DNA from: Trifolium pratense | Lineage: Eukaryota; Streptophyta; Magnoliopsida; Fabales; Fabaceae | Length of the DNA stretch: 64,000 bases | Direction of reading: 5' to 3' | Assembly (NCBI RefSeq): GCF_020283565.1 | Contig: NC_060065.1 | Coordinates: 55,341,489 to 55,405,488 of the forward strand | Part shown: positions 11,476 to 22,066 of the stretch, piece after piece | How the letters are laid out: each line of letters opens with the position of its first letter | Position numbering within the stretch: the stretch's first letter is position 1 | Program-made: the position numbers and the translations under genes | The notes under the pieces: model-generated | Databases searched by the model: none | What the model was told of the DNA's origin: nothing | What the model saw: the letters and a program-made list of their open reading frames with translations, nothing else

Positions 11476-12374
11476 AGAATGAATAGTTAGAGTGTATAAA
11501 AGAGAAAATAAAACGATAAAAACTTTTTAAATAACGTAGCGCAAGTTGAGTTTTAATATTTTAACTAGGCATAGTAGCAATGAAAACACAAATTGGTGAA
11601 AAATAAACTTTAAATATATAGAGGAAAGACAAAGCATATACGATAATTATTCATAGCATATATGTCCTTAGAAATTGATTTATATTTAAACAAAAATTAA
11701 ATTGGATTAGTATTACAAAAATGAACGTATTACAAAAAAAAAATTGGAGTTATATAGAAAAAAATGAACGTGTATTGTATAAAAAAAAAAACGTGAGGTT
11801 GATTTCTATTTAAACAAAATTAAGCATTAATTTCATATTGATTATATGTTGGTTACTAACTTATATCAAATTGATTATTGTGGCTTAGTGACAAATTCAC
11901 CAACTATTTCTTAAAGAATATGAGCTCGAATCTTGTTGAAGTATTTTTTGTTGAAAATTGTTTTCAAAATAGGGTTAAATTAGGGTCAAGAGGGTTGCTT
12001 TCTTTCCTTTTATTATCGATGATATATGCTATGAATAGAAATCAATTTTTTGTTCATAACCCAGTTTCTTTTGATCATAATATTTACAAATTGCGGTAGC
12101 AAAGGAAGTTAACAATCAGATATGGAAAATCATCAGAAAAAATAAAATAAAATAAATGGATCCAAATCCAATAAATGATTTAGAGAAGTACGTTAATCAT
12201 TGTCGGATCAAATATTGAACTTATTATGTTGAGTTTCACCTTGGTAATTAAAGTAAGTATACCTATTATTTCAAATGAATGTATTTGTTTGTATTTGAGC
12301 ATTTCACATCGGTAAAGAGTAACTATATGTTGCAATGTCAAGAGTAACTTCAAGTAAGTGTAAATGAATATATA
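11476..12374. other. Intergenic, no gene seen
   Basis: AT-rich sequence with A-runs and short ORFs of no recognisable content. Confidence 0.5.
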
Positions 12375-12665
12375 AGTTTAAATGTATTCTATAAAATGAG
12401 TATAAAAGTTTTGGCGCCCTTGTATGCTTCACAGTTATTAAAGCTTCTGAGCATATGTTGATAATGTTCCTGCAGTTCTTTTGTGATTGTATTGTTGAAT
12501 TCAATATTTCATGCATGAATCAATGATTCATCAAATAAAATTCAAATAATAATGAACAATCCAGAAAATTCTTATATGTATTCATCCACACTATTTCTCT
12601 AGCTTCCCTTTGTTAAAACATTATGATGATTACACAATTTGTTAAACCATAGGGGAAAATAATTA
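12375..12665 (+). repeat. Repeat containing Pumilio intron-1-like sequence (copy A)
   Basis: It matches 20535-20820 along its whole length (shared GTTTAAATGTATTCTATAAA at the left, CTAGCTTCCCTTTGTT and ACCATAGGGGAAAATAA at the right). Its central 95-110 bases match Pumilio intron 1 (3541-3651). It lies just downstream of the 3' end of the IDN2/FDM-like gene. Confidence 0.75.
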
Positions 12666-13196
12666 CTATCACACTCAGTTTGGTATTGTAGGTAACTAAG
12701 TTGTATTTTAACCTAAAGTTGGGGCGTTTGATTATTTTAGAATAAAACTATCAATTTAATTCTTAAACTATATCTTTTTCACTTTATGCAAATTTGTCAA
12801 TTTACCCATAAATCTAACCTAACGCAAAGTATGGCCATCAATTGCAGTATTTGAGAAATTATTATTGTTGTTGTTGGGGAAAAAAATCTAGCTTGCTATA
12901 TTTTCATTATCATTGTTGCTATTTATAGCAACAGTTATTATCGCGAAAACATCACGAATCAATTATGAGGATTAGTTGTCTCTACGGTATAAGTAAAAAT
13001 ATCAAAGGTCCGCTGCAGTTACAATTTTCTATCGTGATATCTTGGAGAATTTTTTATTGCTAGATGTCTAGAACTAGCATTTTCCTTTCACTGTTTAATG
13101 CCTAAAATTATGAGAATAATATTTACTATAATTCCTGTCAAAACAGTTTGAGATAAGTAAATATCTGAAGTACTTTCGAGAATTGAACTGTATATA
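12666..13196. other. Intergenic, no gene seen
   Basis: AT-rich, no clear ORF, terminal repeat or gene fragment recognised. Confidence 0.45.
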
Positions 13197-13304
13197 GGGC
13201 TCGTTTGACCCAACTTTTTTTAGAGCTTATAAACTACCTTGACAAACTTATAATAATATATAAAAATTGCATAAACTCTAAAAAAAGCTGGGCCAAACGA
13301 GCCC
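13197..13304. mobile_element. Short MITE (GGGCTCGTTTG family)
   Basis: The ends are inverted repeats of about 29 bases with two or three mismatches: GGGCTCGTTTGACCCAAC at the left against the complement of GCTGGGCCAAACGAGCCC at the right. The total length is 108 bp. The interior contains TAAACTACCTTGACAAACTTAT, whose complement recurs in the MITE at 25185. A clean target duplication was not identified. Confidence 0.75.
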
Positions 13305-13496
13305 ATAAACTATAGAACATCAATATATAGAGAAAGTCTTCTCTAGGCACAAACCATAACACGTAAATATAATAGTTCTGGCTAATTGCTCGAAAATAGT
13401 TCTAGCAATGATATCATACCAGTAATGAACAATTTTAAAAGTTCAACTTGTATGAAAAGTCTTAACATAGCTTCCATTGCTTCATTAAATGAAGCC

Positions 13497-16484
13497 TCAA
13501 GTTCTCTTTCGTTTAGTAGTTGGTTTCAATAGCTTCCATTGCTTCATTAAATGACAAACACCCTCCTTCAACGAAGCCTTCCTTCCTTCCCTAAAATTCC
13601 AGAGTTCTGGTACTGTGTACCTACCACTAGGATTGTACTCATTCATCTCCTTCAGAGCTGTAGCTACTGCATCATGGACCTCATCCCCAAGCTCTTCTTT
13701 CAAACTTTTCAGTTTTTCATCTTCTTCATCTAAAATTTCCTGCACGAAATATCTAACATATATTAGATCATAGTCCTTTCAGTCCACGTCAGGGAAAGAA
13801 ACATGCCAAATAAGTGCTAACGACTATGCAGCCGACAATTTTTCGGTAAATAGATCTCTTAACAATACTACCAGCATAACATGCTTTGTAATCACTAAGA
13901 AATGACGCGTAATATTTTTAGGAAATAAATATATCCAGAGGAGTTTCTTTTCTTAATAGAACAGTTAAATTTACGAGTAGTAGAAACAGTCTCTAAATTG
14001 AGAGGAAAAACAGATTAACTTTAAGTTTAACATAACATAATTCTGTAAGTGATTGTACCTTGGAGTTCCCTTCTTTGTCAATTACAATTTTGAACGGATG
14101 CCAACTTGGATCCTTAAGATATTCCTCCCACTGTGAGCACCACTCAATTGCTTTCAATTTCACTTCAGAGGAAAGTTTTGTCTTAGTTGCTGCTTTCATA
14201 TTCACATCGTCAGATAACTTTCTCTCAGCTGCTTCCTCAAATGGCTTAATATCAAGTTTGCCCATCATTTTCACTGAAATTATGGCTCGAGCATTTGGGC
14301 AGCCAATCCACTGCGAACAAAGAAAAAGAGTTACTTGAACAAAACAAACAATGAAATCATGGCAGCAAAGCAACAGCAACAAACTAGCTAAACATATTTA
14401 GATTTATATGTTGAGAAAGATACATACACTTGTTAAAGTTTTGCGGGCATCTTGCAATTCGTCATTAGTTTTGCGCTCCTGAACAACCAGTGTTTGTTGA
14501 AGATCTTCCACGTCTTTCAATTCCTCTTCCTTTTCTTTCAGATCCATTTTGATTGCCTCCAGTTTTTTCTTCTCTTCCAGATCAGTATCTCCAATGTGAT
14601 TCATTACTTGGAGAGCTCCTCTCAGCTGTTCAATTTCCAATTCCAATCCATGTTTTGCATCAAGTCCCCTCTCCAGCTCATGAATTTTCTTGTGAAGTTT
14701 CTCTTTTGCTTTCTGCAACATTCAAACCATAAGACTCCTCAAAACTTAAGTGGAGGCAAGTAACTGAATAAAATACATTATAGTTAAAAGGAAAATGAAA
14801 TTTGTGCCTTGTGTTCTTCAGCCAAATGCATCATTTGTTCATCAGCCTTTTTTTGCTCTGCTATTGCCATCTCATTCTGTAAACAACAAGGTGAAGAATA
14901 CTTTAATCCGTCATAAAAGTATAAAATTAAGAGGGATTGGTGTACATAATTTGACACGACCAAATGGTCCATACGTTAAGCAATGCTAACTAACAATATT
15001 GTTTGTGATCGGTCCATTTTACAGGAAGCCAATATACTTGTCCTGTAAATTGATAACTTTCAAAGAAATGTGTTCAAATTTTAATTAGACCTATCAGAAA
15101 AAGTGTGTTCAAGAGTAAAGAATTATTAGAGCATTGCTACCATAAATTCAAAGAGCCAAAATAAATTACTCTTTTCTTTTCAAGATATAGCTTTTCTCTC
15201 TCATTATGATTGTCTGCTTGACGCTTCTGCAGATCCTTTTCACGGGACATAAGTACATTCCTCCGAGCTTCCAGTTCCAACCTAGCTTTTTCATGATCCT
15301 TAGACACATTCTCCAGATAATCACGTTCATCCTGCCGCATCTTGCTTATTTCTAATGGAAAAATGTGAAACAGAGTCAGATACCATGAAATATTAAAAAT
15401 TCACACCAACCAACTACAACAAATAATTCCAAAATGCAACAGACTGTAAGCTACACTAAAAGTATAGTAAATAATAATAAGAACCAGAATGCTACACTTC
15501 TAAATTCAGTTTAACAGAATACCAATATTAATTAGAATAATTCAATATAAGTATCAACATACCCTTATTAAAAAGTTCAAGCATCTCCTCTTTTTCAACC
15601 ATTACTTTTGTTAGGGTCTCACTAGCTTCATGAAATTTGCTTGCTGTCTGTTCATATTCCTTGTTTTTCATCAGCAAAGTGTTGGCCAAACCAATGACAA
15701 GCTTTTTTGCTTTCCTATTATCCTCAGCTTCTTTTCCAGAAACAGTTTTCAAATCCCCATTTGCCCGGAGGTGTTTGCCAAATGTATCCCGATAATTATT
15801 ATAGTCGTCATGACGTGCCATCCACCCATAGAGTCTATCTCCTCGATCCTGCTTGTCTAAATTCAAATAATCCTTCTTACCACAATGCTCTGCTTGAAAG
15901 CTCCTTTCTAACATCACAGCATTGTGGAAAGCATCCCACTCTTTGCCAAATTCAACAATAGCAAAGGGTGTTTGTCCATAAAAGTTCCACAACACAGTAA
16001 CTTTCAGCGGCTGAAACCCTTTCATGATCAGCTCCTCCTTAATTTTCTCACGATTCTTTCCAACATATTTTCCGCTCTTCGGGTCAAATGTGGTAACATT
16101 GTTTGCCAGAATTACCATCCATGGCCAGACAAACAATTCATCACCAGCAACAATCTCATTCGGTGACTGGTTCTCAGCAATACTCAAAGCAGGTAACTTT
16201 TCTCTACTGGTTTTAACAGCAGGTGGCTCTTCTTTACCAATGTACATTTTAAGTGCAGAATGTTTGGCACTTTCCTTAACCGTCTCGCGCGAGTCATCCA
16301 TAATTCTGGAAGCATGTCTCTGAAGCTCACTCAAAGAGTAATAATCCTTGTTGTCACAGAATGGACACCTATATGTTGAACCTGAGATTTTCAACCTACA
16401 GTAACCATCTTTCAAGTCACTGTAATATCTATCTTGATAGTAGTCAAAATCAGACTCATAAATATGTTCTGATTTTCGATCCAT
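13497..16484 (-). CDS. IDN2-like: XS/XH-domain protein, IDN2/FDM-like (RNA-directed DNA methylation)
   Basis: Double-stranded-RNA-binding factor of plant RNA-directed DNA methylation, acting in the nucleus with other IDN2/FDM proteins. Exons on the minus strand: 16484-15563, 15351-15170, 14876-14808, 14712-14428, 14310-14059, 13739-13497; they close in frame at 650 residues, the size of Arabidopsis IDN2. Domains in order: zf-XS (YRCPFC...LQRHASR, about residues 38-60), XS domain (VWPWMVILANN to the KDYL region, about 118-225), a long coiled coil (about 250-500), and the C-terminal XH domain ending NPSGRYTVPELWN. Intron 3 has a GC donor (14807-14806), also present in the decayed copy. The acceptor lies immediately before the ATG, so a leader intron precedes the CDS; that intron is a tandem-repeat array. 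The paralogue class (IDN2 or FDM1-5) cannot be settled here. Confidence 0.95.
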
Positions 16485-17153
16485 CTGAAAATGAAAATCA
16501 TAAAATCAACTTCAAAGAAATAGCATCACACATAACAAATAACTATATACAGTGATGACAAACATGAAAATCATAAAATCGACTCTAAAGAAATTATTAG
16601 CTTCATACAGTGACGACTAACATGAAAATCATAAAATAAACTCTAAAGAAGTAGGAACGGAACAAATAGCTACTACATACATTGATGACTAACATGAAAA
16701 TCATAAAATCAATTCCAAATAAATTGCTAGCTTCATATAGTGATAACTAACATGAAAATCATAAAATCAACTCTAAAAAGTAGCAATAGAACAAATAGCT
16801 ACTACATATATATAGTGATGACTAACATGAAAAATCATAAAATCAAAGCAACTCTAAAGAAGTAGCAATACAACAAACAACTACATGCTGTGATCTGATG
16901 ACTAAAATGAAAATCTTAAAATCAACTCTAGATGATTATTAAGCTGAATCAAAGCAATGCTTAAAAGGAAAAACGCAATTATGAAGCAGATTTAAAGTAT
17001 AAATGCACGATAATCAATGAAACAGTAGAAATAGATGGTTATTAAGCTGAATCAAAGCAATGCTTAAAAGGAAAAACGCAATTATGAAGCAGATTTAGAG
17101 TATAAATACACAATAATCAATGAAACAGTAGAAATAAATGATAGTACTGTTAC
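16485..17153 (-). repeat. Leader-intron tandem repeat array (proximal block)
   Basis: Units begin near 16488, 16563, 16621, 16693, 16751, 16826 and 16907 with the shared core CATGAAAATCATAAAATCAA. Units of about 58 and 72-80 bases largely alternate, giving a higher-order unit near 130 bases. A second unit of 103 bases (starting 16931 and 17034) follows. On the gene strand the core reads TTGATTTTATGATTTTCAT, the same as the real acceptor region in front of the ATG. The array therefore appears to have arisen by amplification of the intron's own 3' end. Confidence 0.85.
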
Positions 17154-17220
17154 CTTGTGCTTGAAGAATGCGATTTGTGAGCAATGTTGATGGTGAAAAG
17201 CAGAGGTGAAAATGAAGTGA
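17154..17220 (-). other. Proximal copy of the IDN2/FDM leader exon (non-coding)
   Basis: The minus strand reads TTCTTCAAGCACAAG followed by the donor GTAACAG at 17153. The same exon-donor unit occurs 682 bases away at 17836. It could be an alternative first exon, or a donor that captures the distal leader. No transcript evidence. Confidence 0.5.
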
Positions 17221-17835
17221 AATAGCTACACACAGTGAAGCATAAAATGAAAATCATAAAATCAACTTCAAAGAAATAGCAAACAACAACTAGCTATATA
17301 CAGTGATTACAAACATGAAAATCATAAAATCAACTCTAAAGAAGTAGCAATAGAACAAATAGCTACTACATACAGTGATACAGTGATGACTAACATGAAA
17401 TTGCTAGCTTCATATAGTGATAACTAACATGAAAATCATAAAATCAACTCTAAAGAAGTAGAAACAGAACAAATAGCTACTACATACATTGATGATTAAC
17501 ATGAAAATCATAAAATCAACACCAAACAAATAGTTACATACAATGAGTAACATGAAAATCATAAAATCAACTCCAAATAAATTGCTAGCTTCATATAGTG
17601 AATTAGTGATGACTAAAATGAAAATCATAAAATCAACTCTAAACAAGTAGCAAGCAACACAACAAATAGCTACCTAGAGTGATCTGATGACTAAATTGAA
17701 AATCATAAAATGATAGATGATTATTAAGCTGAATCAAAGCAATTCTTAAAAGAAAAAACGCAATTATGAAGCAGATTTAGAGTATAAATACACAATAATC
17801 AATGAAACAGTAGAAATAAATGATAGTACTGTTAC
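17221..17835 (-). repeat. Leader tandem repeat array (distal block, duplicated segment)
   Basis: This block repeats the layout of 16485-17153 at a distance of about 680 bases: the same CATGAAAATCATAAAATC units (17247, 17314, 17430, 17501, 17551, 17620) and then the TTATTAAGCTGAATCAAAGC unit at 17719. A segment holding array plus leader exon was therefore duplicated as a whole. Confidence 0.8.
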
Positions 17836-17930
17836 CTTGTGCTTGAAGAATTCGATTTGTGAGCAATGTTGATGGTGAAAAGCAGAGGAGAAAACGGTGT
17901 GAATGAGTAAGAAGATGAAAATAAAACCCT
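17836..17930 (-). other. Distal copy of the IDN2/FDM leader exon
   Basis: The exon ends at 17836 in CACAAG before the donor GTAACAG. Its distal part includes AGGGTTTTATTTTC on the minus strand, a telo-box-like leader. This is the likeliest true first exon because the promoter-like sequence lies beyond it. The 5' end is not known. Confidence 0.5.
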
Positions 17931-17970
17931 ACAAGAATGTTCTAGAAACTGAAATTTCAAATTTTATATT

Positions 17971-18160
17971 TTGCTTTGACTGATTAAGTGATTTAACTTA
18001 AATAGAAAATAATTTTAAATTTTATTCATTGAATTTGATATCTTTGCTTTGACTGATTAAGTGATTTAACTTAAATAGAAAATAGTTTTAAAGTTTATTC
18101 ATTGAATTTGATATTTTTGCTTTGACTGATTAGGTGATTTAACTTAAATAGAAAATAATT
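17971..18160. repeat. 73-bp direct repeat, about 2.6 copies, upstream of IDN2/FDM
   Basis: TTGCTTTGACTGATTAAGTG starts at 17971 and again at 18044 and 18117 (one change), giving an exact 73-base period. The copies are nearly identical, so the array is young. It covers the presumed promoter of the IDN2/FDM-like gene. Confidence 0.9.
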
Positions 18161-18780
18161 AAACATCCTTCCTATTGATGCAGACAAAAATTGTTTTTTT
18201 TTTTTAAAACTTCGTATCCGGCCCTATGACTGACTAATCCAAGGAGACTAATCCCACAGCCCACTTGCGGGAGGCCCATTTAAAGCCAGAGTTTTTTTGC
18301 TCTGTATGGACGCCCACCGAAAATGCAGAAAAAATTTGTTGAAACTGTAAACCAAAAAATATAAAAAATTTGTTGAAACTGATAGAACATTCCTTCCTAT
18401 TGATCGAGAGATGATATATCAGATTCTTATTAAACATCCTAATGAAAAAGATCAACAACCAATGTGGGTGGACAAGGACAAGAGACTCTAGGTACTCATA
18501 AATCTTTCAAGTCTAAAATCATGCAAATAATATTTAAGATAATTATAGTAAAAGAATTTAGAAAATTAAATCTCTCAAGTACTTTAGACAATTGAAAACA
18601 TTGTTAAAAAAACTAGTAGTAGCTAAAATTCATACTCACATTATCTGCTAAAAAAGTATATATGATATTAGCATTATATATAAAATTATACGAAGTATCA
18701 CCACCAACATTCGGCAATATAATTTTGAGCCGTACCAAGTCTATTAGAGCAAGAATTTATATTAAATTTTCTGCATATAA
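18161..18780. other. Intergenic, with a SINE-like repeat in reverse orientation
   Basis: Around 18187-18330 the minus strand reads GGGATTAGTCTCCTTGGATTAGTC, GGCCGGATACGAAG and then an A-run (the T-run at 18191-18203), which looks like the 3' part and tail of a short retroelement. The rest shows no gene. Confidence 0.45.
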
Positions 18781-18815
18781 GTCTAATTCTAAGTTCTTAC
18801 CTCCAAAATAAAGCC

Positions 18816-20068
18816 TCAAATTCTCCTTCGCTGATTTGATCTTGATCGCTTCCATTGCTTTATTAAATCGGAAACACCCTCCTTCAATGAAGCCTTCCTT
18901 CCTTCTTTATGATTCCAGAGTTCCGGTATTGAGTACCTACCACTAGGATTGTACTCATTTGTCTCCTTTAGAGCTGTAGCTACTGCATCATGCACCTCAT
19001 CTCCAAACTCATCCTTCAAACTTCTCATCTTTTCATCTTCTTCATCTAAAATTTCCTACGAGATATAACTAACATATATTAGATCATGGTCCATGCAGTT
19101 CACATCATAGGAAGAAACACGCTGTGATCATTAAGAAACGATGCATAATATTTATAGTGGATACATATTTCAAAAGAAGTGTCTTAGTACAACAGTTGCA
19201 GTTACGGTCACACGTTCGAGTAGTAGAATCAGCCTCTAAATTGAGAAAAATGTTAACTTTAACGTGAAGTTGGAGTTCCCTTCTTTTCTTTGCCGGTTAC
19301 AATTTTGAAAGGAAGCAAGTTGCGATCCCTAATATGTTCATTCCACTGTGAGCACCACTCCATTGCTTTCACATGCACATCATCAGAAAACTTTCTCTTA
19401 GCTGCTTCCAAAAACGGCTTAACAGGAAGTTCGCCTATCCTTTTCACTGAAATTGTGGTTCGAGCCTCTGGGCAGCAGCAAATTCAATGTGAACAAAGAA
19501 AAAGAGTTACTTGAGTAAAAGACATTCTAAAGTTGATTTTCAGACCATTGGATGAGTTGATGGCAAAAAGATATAGTAACATCATAATATTTAGATTTAT
19601 ATTTTGAGAAAGATACATACACTTATTAACTTTTTGCGGGCATCTTGCAACTCGTCATTAATTTTGCGCACCCAAATAACCAGCATTTGTTTAAGATCTT
19701 CCACGATTTCCAATTCCTCTTCCTTTTCTTGCAGATGCATTTTGATTGCCTTCAGTTTTTCCTTCTCTTCCAGATCAGTCTCTCCAGTGTGCTTCATTAC
19801 TTGGAGAGCTCCTCTCAGCTGTTCAATTTCCAATTCCAATCCATGTTTTGCATCAAGTTCTCTCTCCAGGTCATGAATTTTCATGTGAAGTTTCTCCTTT
19901 TCTTTCTGCAACATTCAAACCAAAAGAGTCCTCAAAACTTAAGTGGAGGCAAGTAACTGAATCAAATACTTTAGATAAAAGGAAAATGAAATTTGTGCCT
20001 TGTGTTCTTCGGCCAAATGCATCATTTGTTCATCAGCCTTTTGTTGCTCTACTATTGCCATCTCATTA
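18816..20068 (-). pseudogene. Partial, decayed copy of the IDN2/FDM-like gene
   Basis: It contains counterparts of exons 3-6 only: about 20068-20000, 19905-19621, 19460-19272 and 19055-18816. It lacks the zf-XS and XS domains entirely. Damage is clear. The exon-3 acceptor AG became AT. The exon-5 acceptor CGCAG became CACAT. Exon 5 has lost a stretch present in the intact gene (ATKTKLSSEVK), carries a 5-base insertion near its end and has no donor. The coiled-coil exon and the final XH exon (ending RSNQRRRI) remain open. Intron homology continues to about 20195, so it was copied as genomic DNA. Confidence 0.9.
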
Positions 20069-20218
20069 TGTAAACAACGAGATGAAGAACAGATTTAACC
20101 CGTCATAAAGTATAAAAATAAGAGGGATTTGTCCATACATTAAGGAATGCTAACAACACTTTTAGTGATTGTCCATTTTTTAAGAAGCCAATCTATTTTA
20201 TCTACATTAATGATGCAG

Positions 20219-20457
20219 GCTTTGCTTCTGATAAGGTCGAGATTATGAAAGCATGTTGTGGAGGAAGTGGTCCATACCATGTTGATGAGAAATTTTGTAG
20301 TGAACCGGGTACAACCGTTTGCGCTGAACCTTCTAAACTAATAAATTGGGATGAAAACCACATGACCGAAGCAGCTTATAAGCTAATAGCAAAAGGATTA
20401 GTCGAAGGTCCTTTTGCAAATCCTTCTCTAAAATCCGCTCCTTTCAAGATAACTTAG
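20219..20457 (+). pseudogene. GDSL esterase/lipase last-exon fragment
   Basis: An open stretch of about 80 codons encodes the C-terminal end of a plant GDSL-type SGNH hydrolase: the family's CCGG..PYH segment, Cys residues, and the block V motif NWDENHMTEAAYK with the catalytic Asp and His. It stops at 20455-20457. An acceptor-like ATGATGCAG precedes it, as expected for the last exon. The upstream exons with the GDSL serine are absent; the sequence to the left belongs to the IDN2/FDM duplicate. It is a stranded fragment. Confidence 0.85.
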
Positions 20458-20534
20458 AATTGATGATACAAGCATTGAGAAAAAGTTTCTTTGATCAATT
20501 CTCAACATGATTAGACTACGCCTCTATTTTAGGA

Positions 20535-20820
20535 TAAGTTTAAATGTATTCTATAAAATGACTATATAAGTTTTGGTGCACTTGTATGCTTCACAGTTAT
20601 TAAAGCTTCTGAGCATATGTTGATAATGTTCCTGCATTAGGATTTGTTGAATTCATATCTTTCATGCATGAATCATTATTCATCAAATAAAATTCAAATA
20701 TTAATGAAAAAATCCAGAAAATTTCTTGTATGTATTCATCCACACCAATTCCCTAGCTTCCCTTTGTTCAAACATTTCTGATGATTACAAAATTTGCTAA
20801 ACCATAGGGGAAAATAAATC
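20535..20820 (+). repeat. Repeat containing Pumilio intron-1-like sequence (copy B)
   Basis: Long match to 12375-12665; the centre matches Pumilio intron 1. Relative to copy A it has lost the segment after TTCCTGCA (about 13 bases). It lies between the GDSL fragment and the 3' end of the next gene. Confidence 0.75.
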
Positions 20821-20854
20821 TCTTTTCAATGGAAGAATGCATAGGAAGACCTAA

Positions 20855-22027
20855 TCAATCATCATCTCTATCTTGAATATTCTTTCGATCAGCTGCTTTC
20901 CGTCCTGCCCTTACAAATTTCAATTTATTCTTCTCTTTCTTCGTCGTCTTCTTCTTGTTTTTGTTCTTAGCTGCTTCTTCTTTCTCAAATTTTTCCTTCT
21001 CTCTCTTTGTCAAGAAATCTGTTACTGCTAAATAGATAACCTACAACACAAACAAACAAAATCCTCCCATAATATACCAATGCTAAGTAAAAATGATACA
21101 ATATACGTAAATGAGATTAATTACGTTAAGTAAATAGTTAACGAATATGACATAGTGTTTCAATTCATTAACATATTCATTAGCCGTCCAATATACGTAT
21201 TTAAGCACGATTTTCAAATATACTTGACATTTACTCCATCCAGTTCTAAATATAGACAAAAAGTAATTTTTCAGATTCATTGAATAATGAATGAATCTGA
21301 TCAATTATTAATCGTGATTTGTGGTCAAATATACACCTAAAAATTGTGGCCAATTACCTTCAATGAAAGACTAATGAGCTCTAATACTACATTGCAATAT
21401 TCATTAACCATCTATTAAACGTAATTAATCACATATTTCAATTGCATTAATCATCCAAATTGTTGTCTAAATTTGTGAGTCAAAATAACACAACTCAATG
21501 TTAAGTTAACTAAATAAATGCATGTTAAGGGAAAAACTGAAATTGGCAGCTCAATTAGTAAACTAAGGAGCTAACTTAACCACTAATTCAGTTGCCTTAA
21601 TAATATTTTTTTGCTGATTCAAAAAAAAAAGTTACTTATAAATAAACAAATAGAAAAGGTGAGAATGAAATTACGAATATACCCCAACAGTGATAACGGA
21701 TAAGCCAACAAAAGCAACGAAGAAAAGAACTGATACAACTACAGACACTCCATCATCTGAGGTGGTTGAGACCAATTGGTCCGTAGCATCAACAGCAGCA
21801 TCTTCAACAGCTGCAGCAGCAGCAGCAGCAGCAACAGGATTTGGCCATAGTAGTTTGGATTTTCTTTGAAAAAGTAATGATTTTGTAGATGTGGTGATAA
21901 TGGGAGAGAAAGATGGAGTAGTTGGAAGACTAAGAGGGCAAAAGGGTGTGTGGAAATGGAAAGAAGAAGAAGATTTTGAAAGGAAGGTTGCAATCTGCGG
22001 AGATGATGCAAATGCAGCAGTGGCCAT
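20855..22027 (-). CDS. Small plastid-targeted single-pass membrane protein
   Basis: Exons on the minus strand are 22027-21683 and 21040-20855, joined in phase at a GT-AG intron, giving 176 residues. The N-terminus (MATAAFASSPQ, then many Ser/Thr and few acidic residues to about 75) looks like a chloroplast transit peptide. A poly-Ala run and an acidic stretch follow. One membrane segment (SVVVSVLFFVAFVGLSVIT) spans the exon junction. The tail is very Lys-rich. It resembles a small plant envelope protein family (the Arabidopsis At1g42960 type, recognised from memory). An in-frame ATG at 22066 would add 13 residues; the later start gives the better transit peptide. Function unknown. Confidence 0.75.
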
Positions 22028-22066
22028 AGCAATCACTTTTGTGTTATCTGTGATGACGTGGCCCAA

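Noticed and set aside
17410..17646. 78-codon minus-strand ORF with repeated VDFMIFML
   Set aside because: It is the translation of the leader-intron tandem array, without start context or homology.
16485..18160. CRISPR-like array (regular repeats with spacers)
   Set aside because: The repeats are contiguous and their 'spacers' are themselves repeated; the context is a plant nuclear gene leader, so it is a minisatellite.
22028..22066. Upstream start MGHVITDNTKVIA for the plastid membrane protein
   Set aside because: The later ATG (22027) gives a typical transit-peptide start MATAAFASS; the extension is kept only as an alternative.
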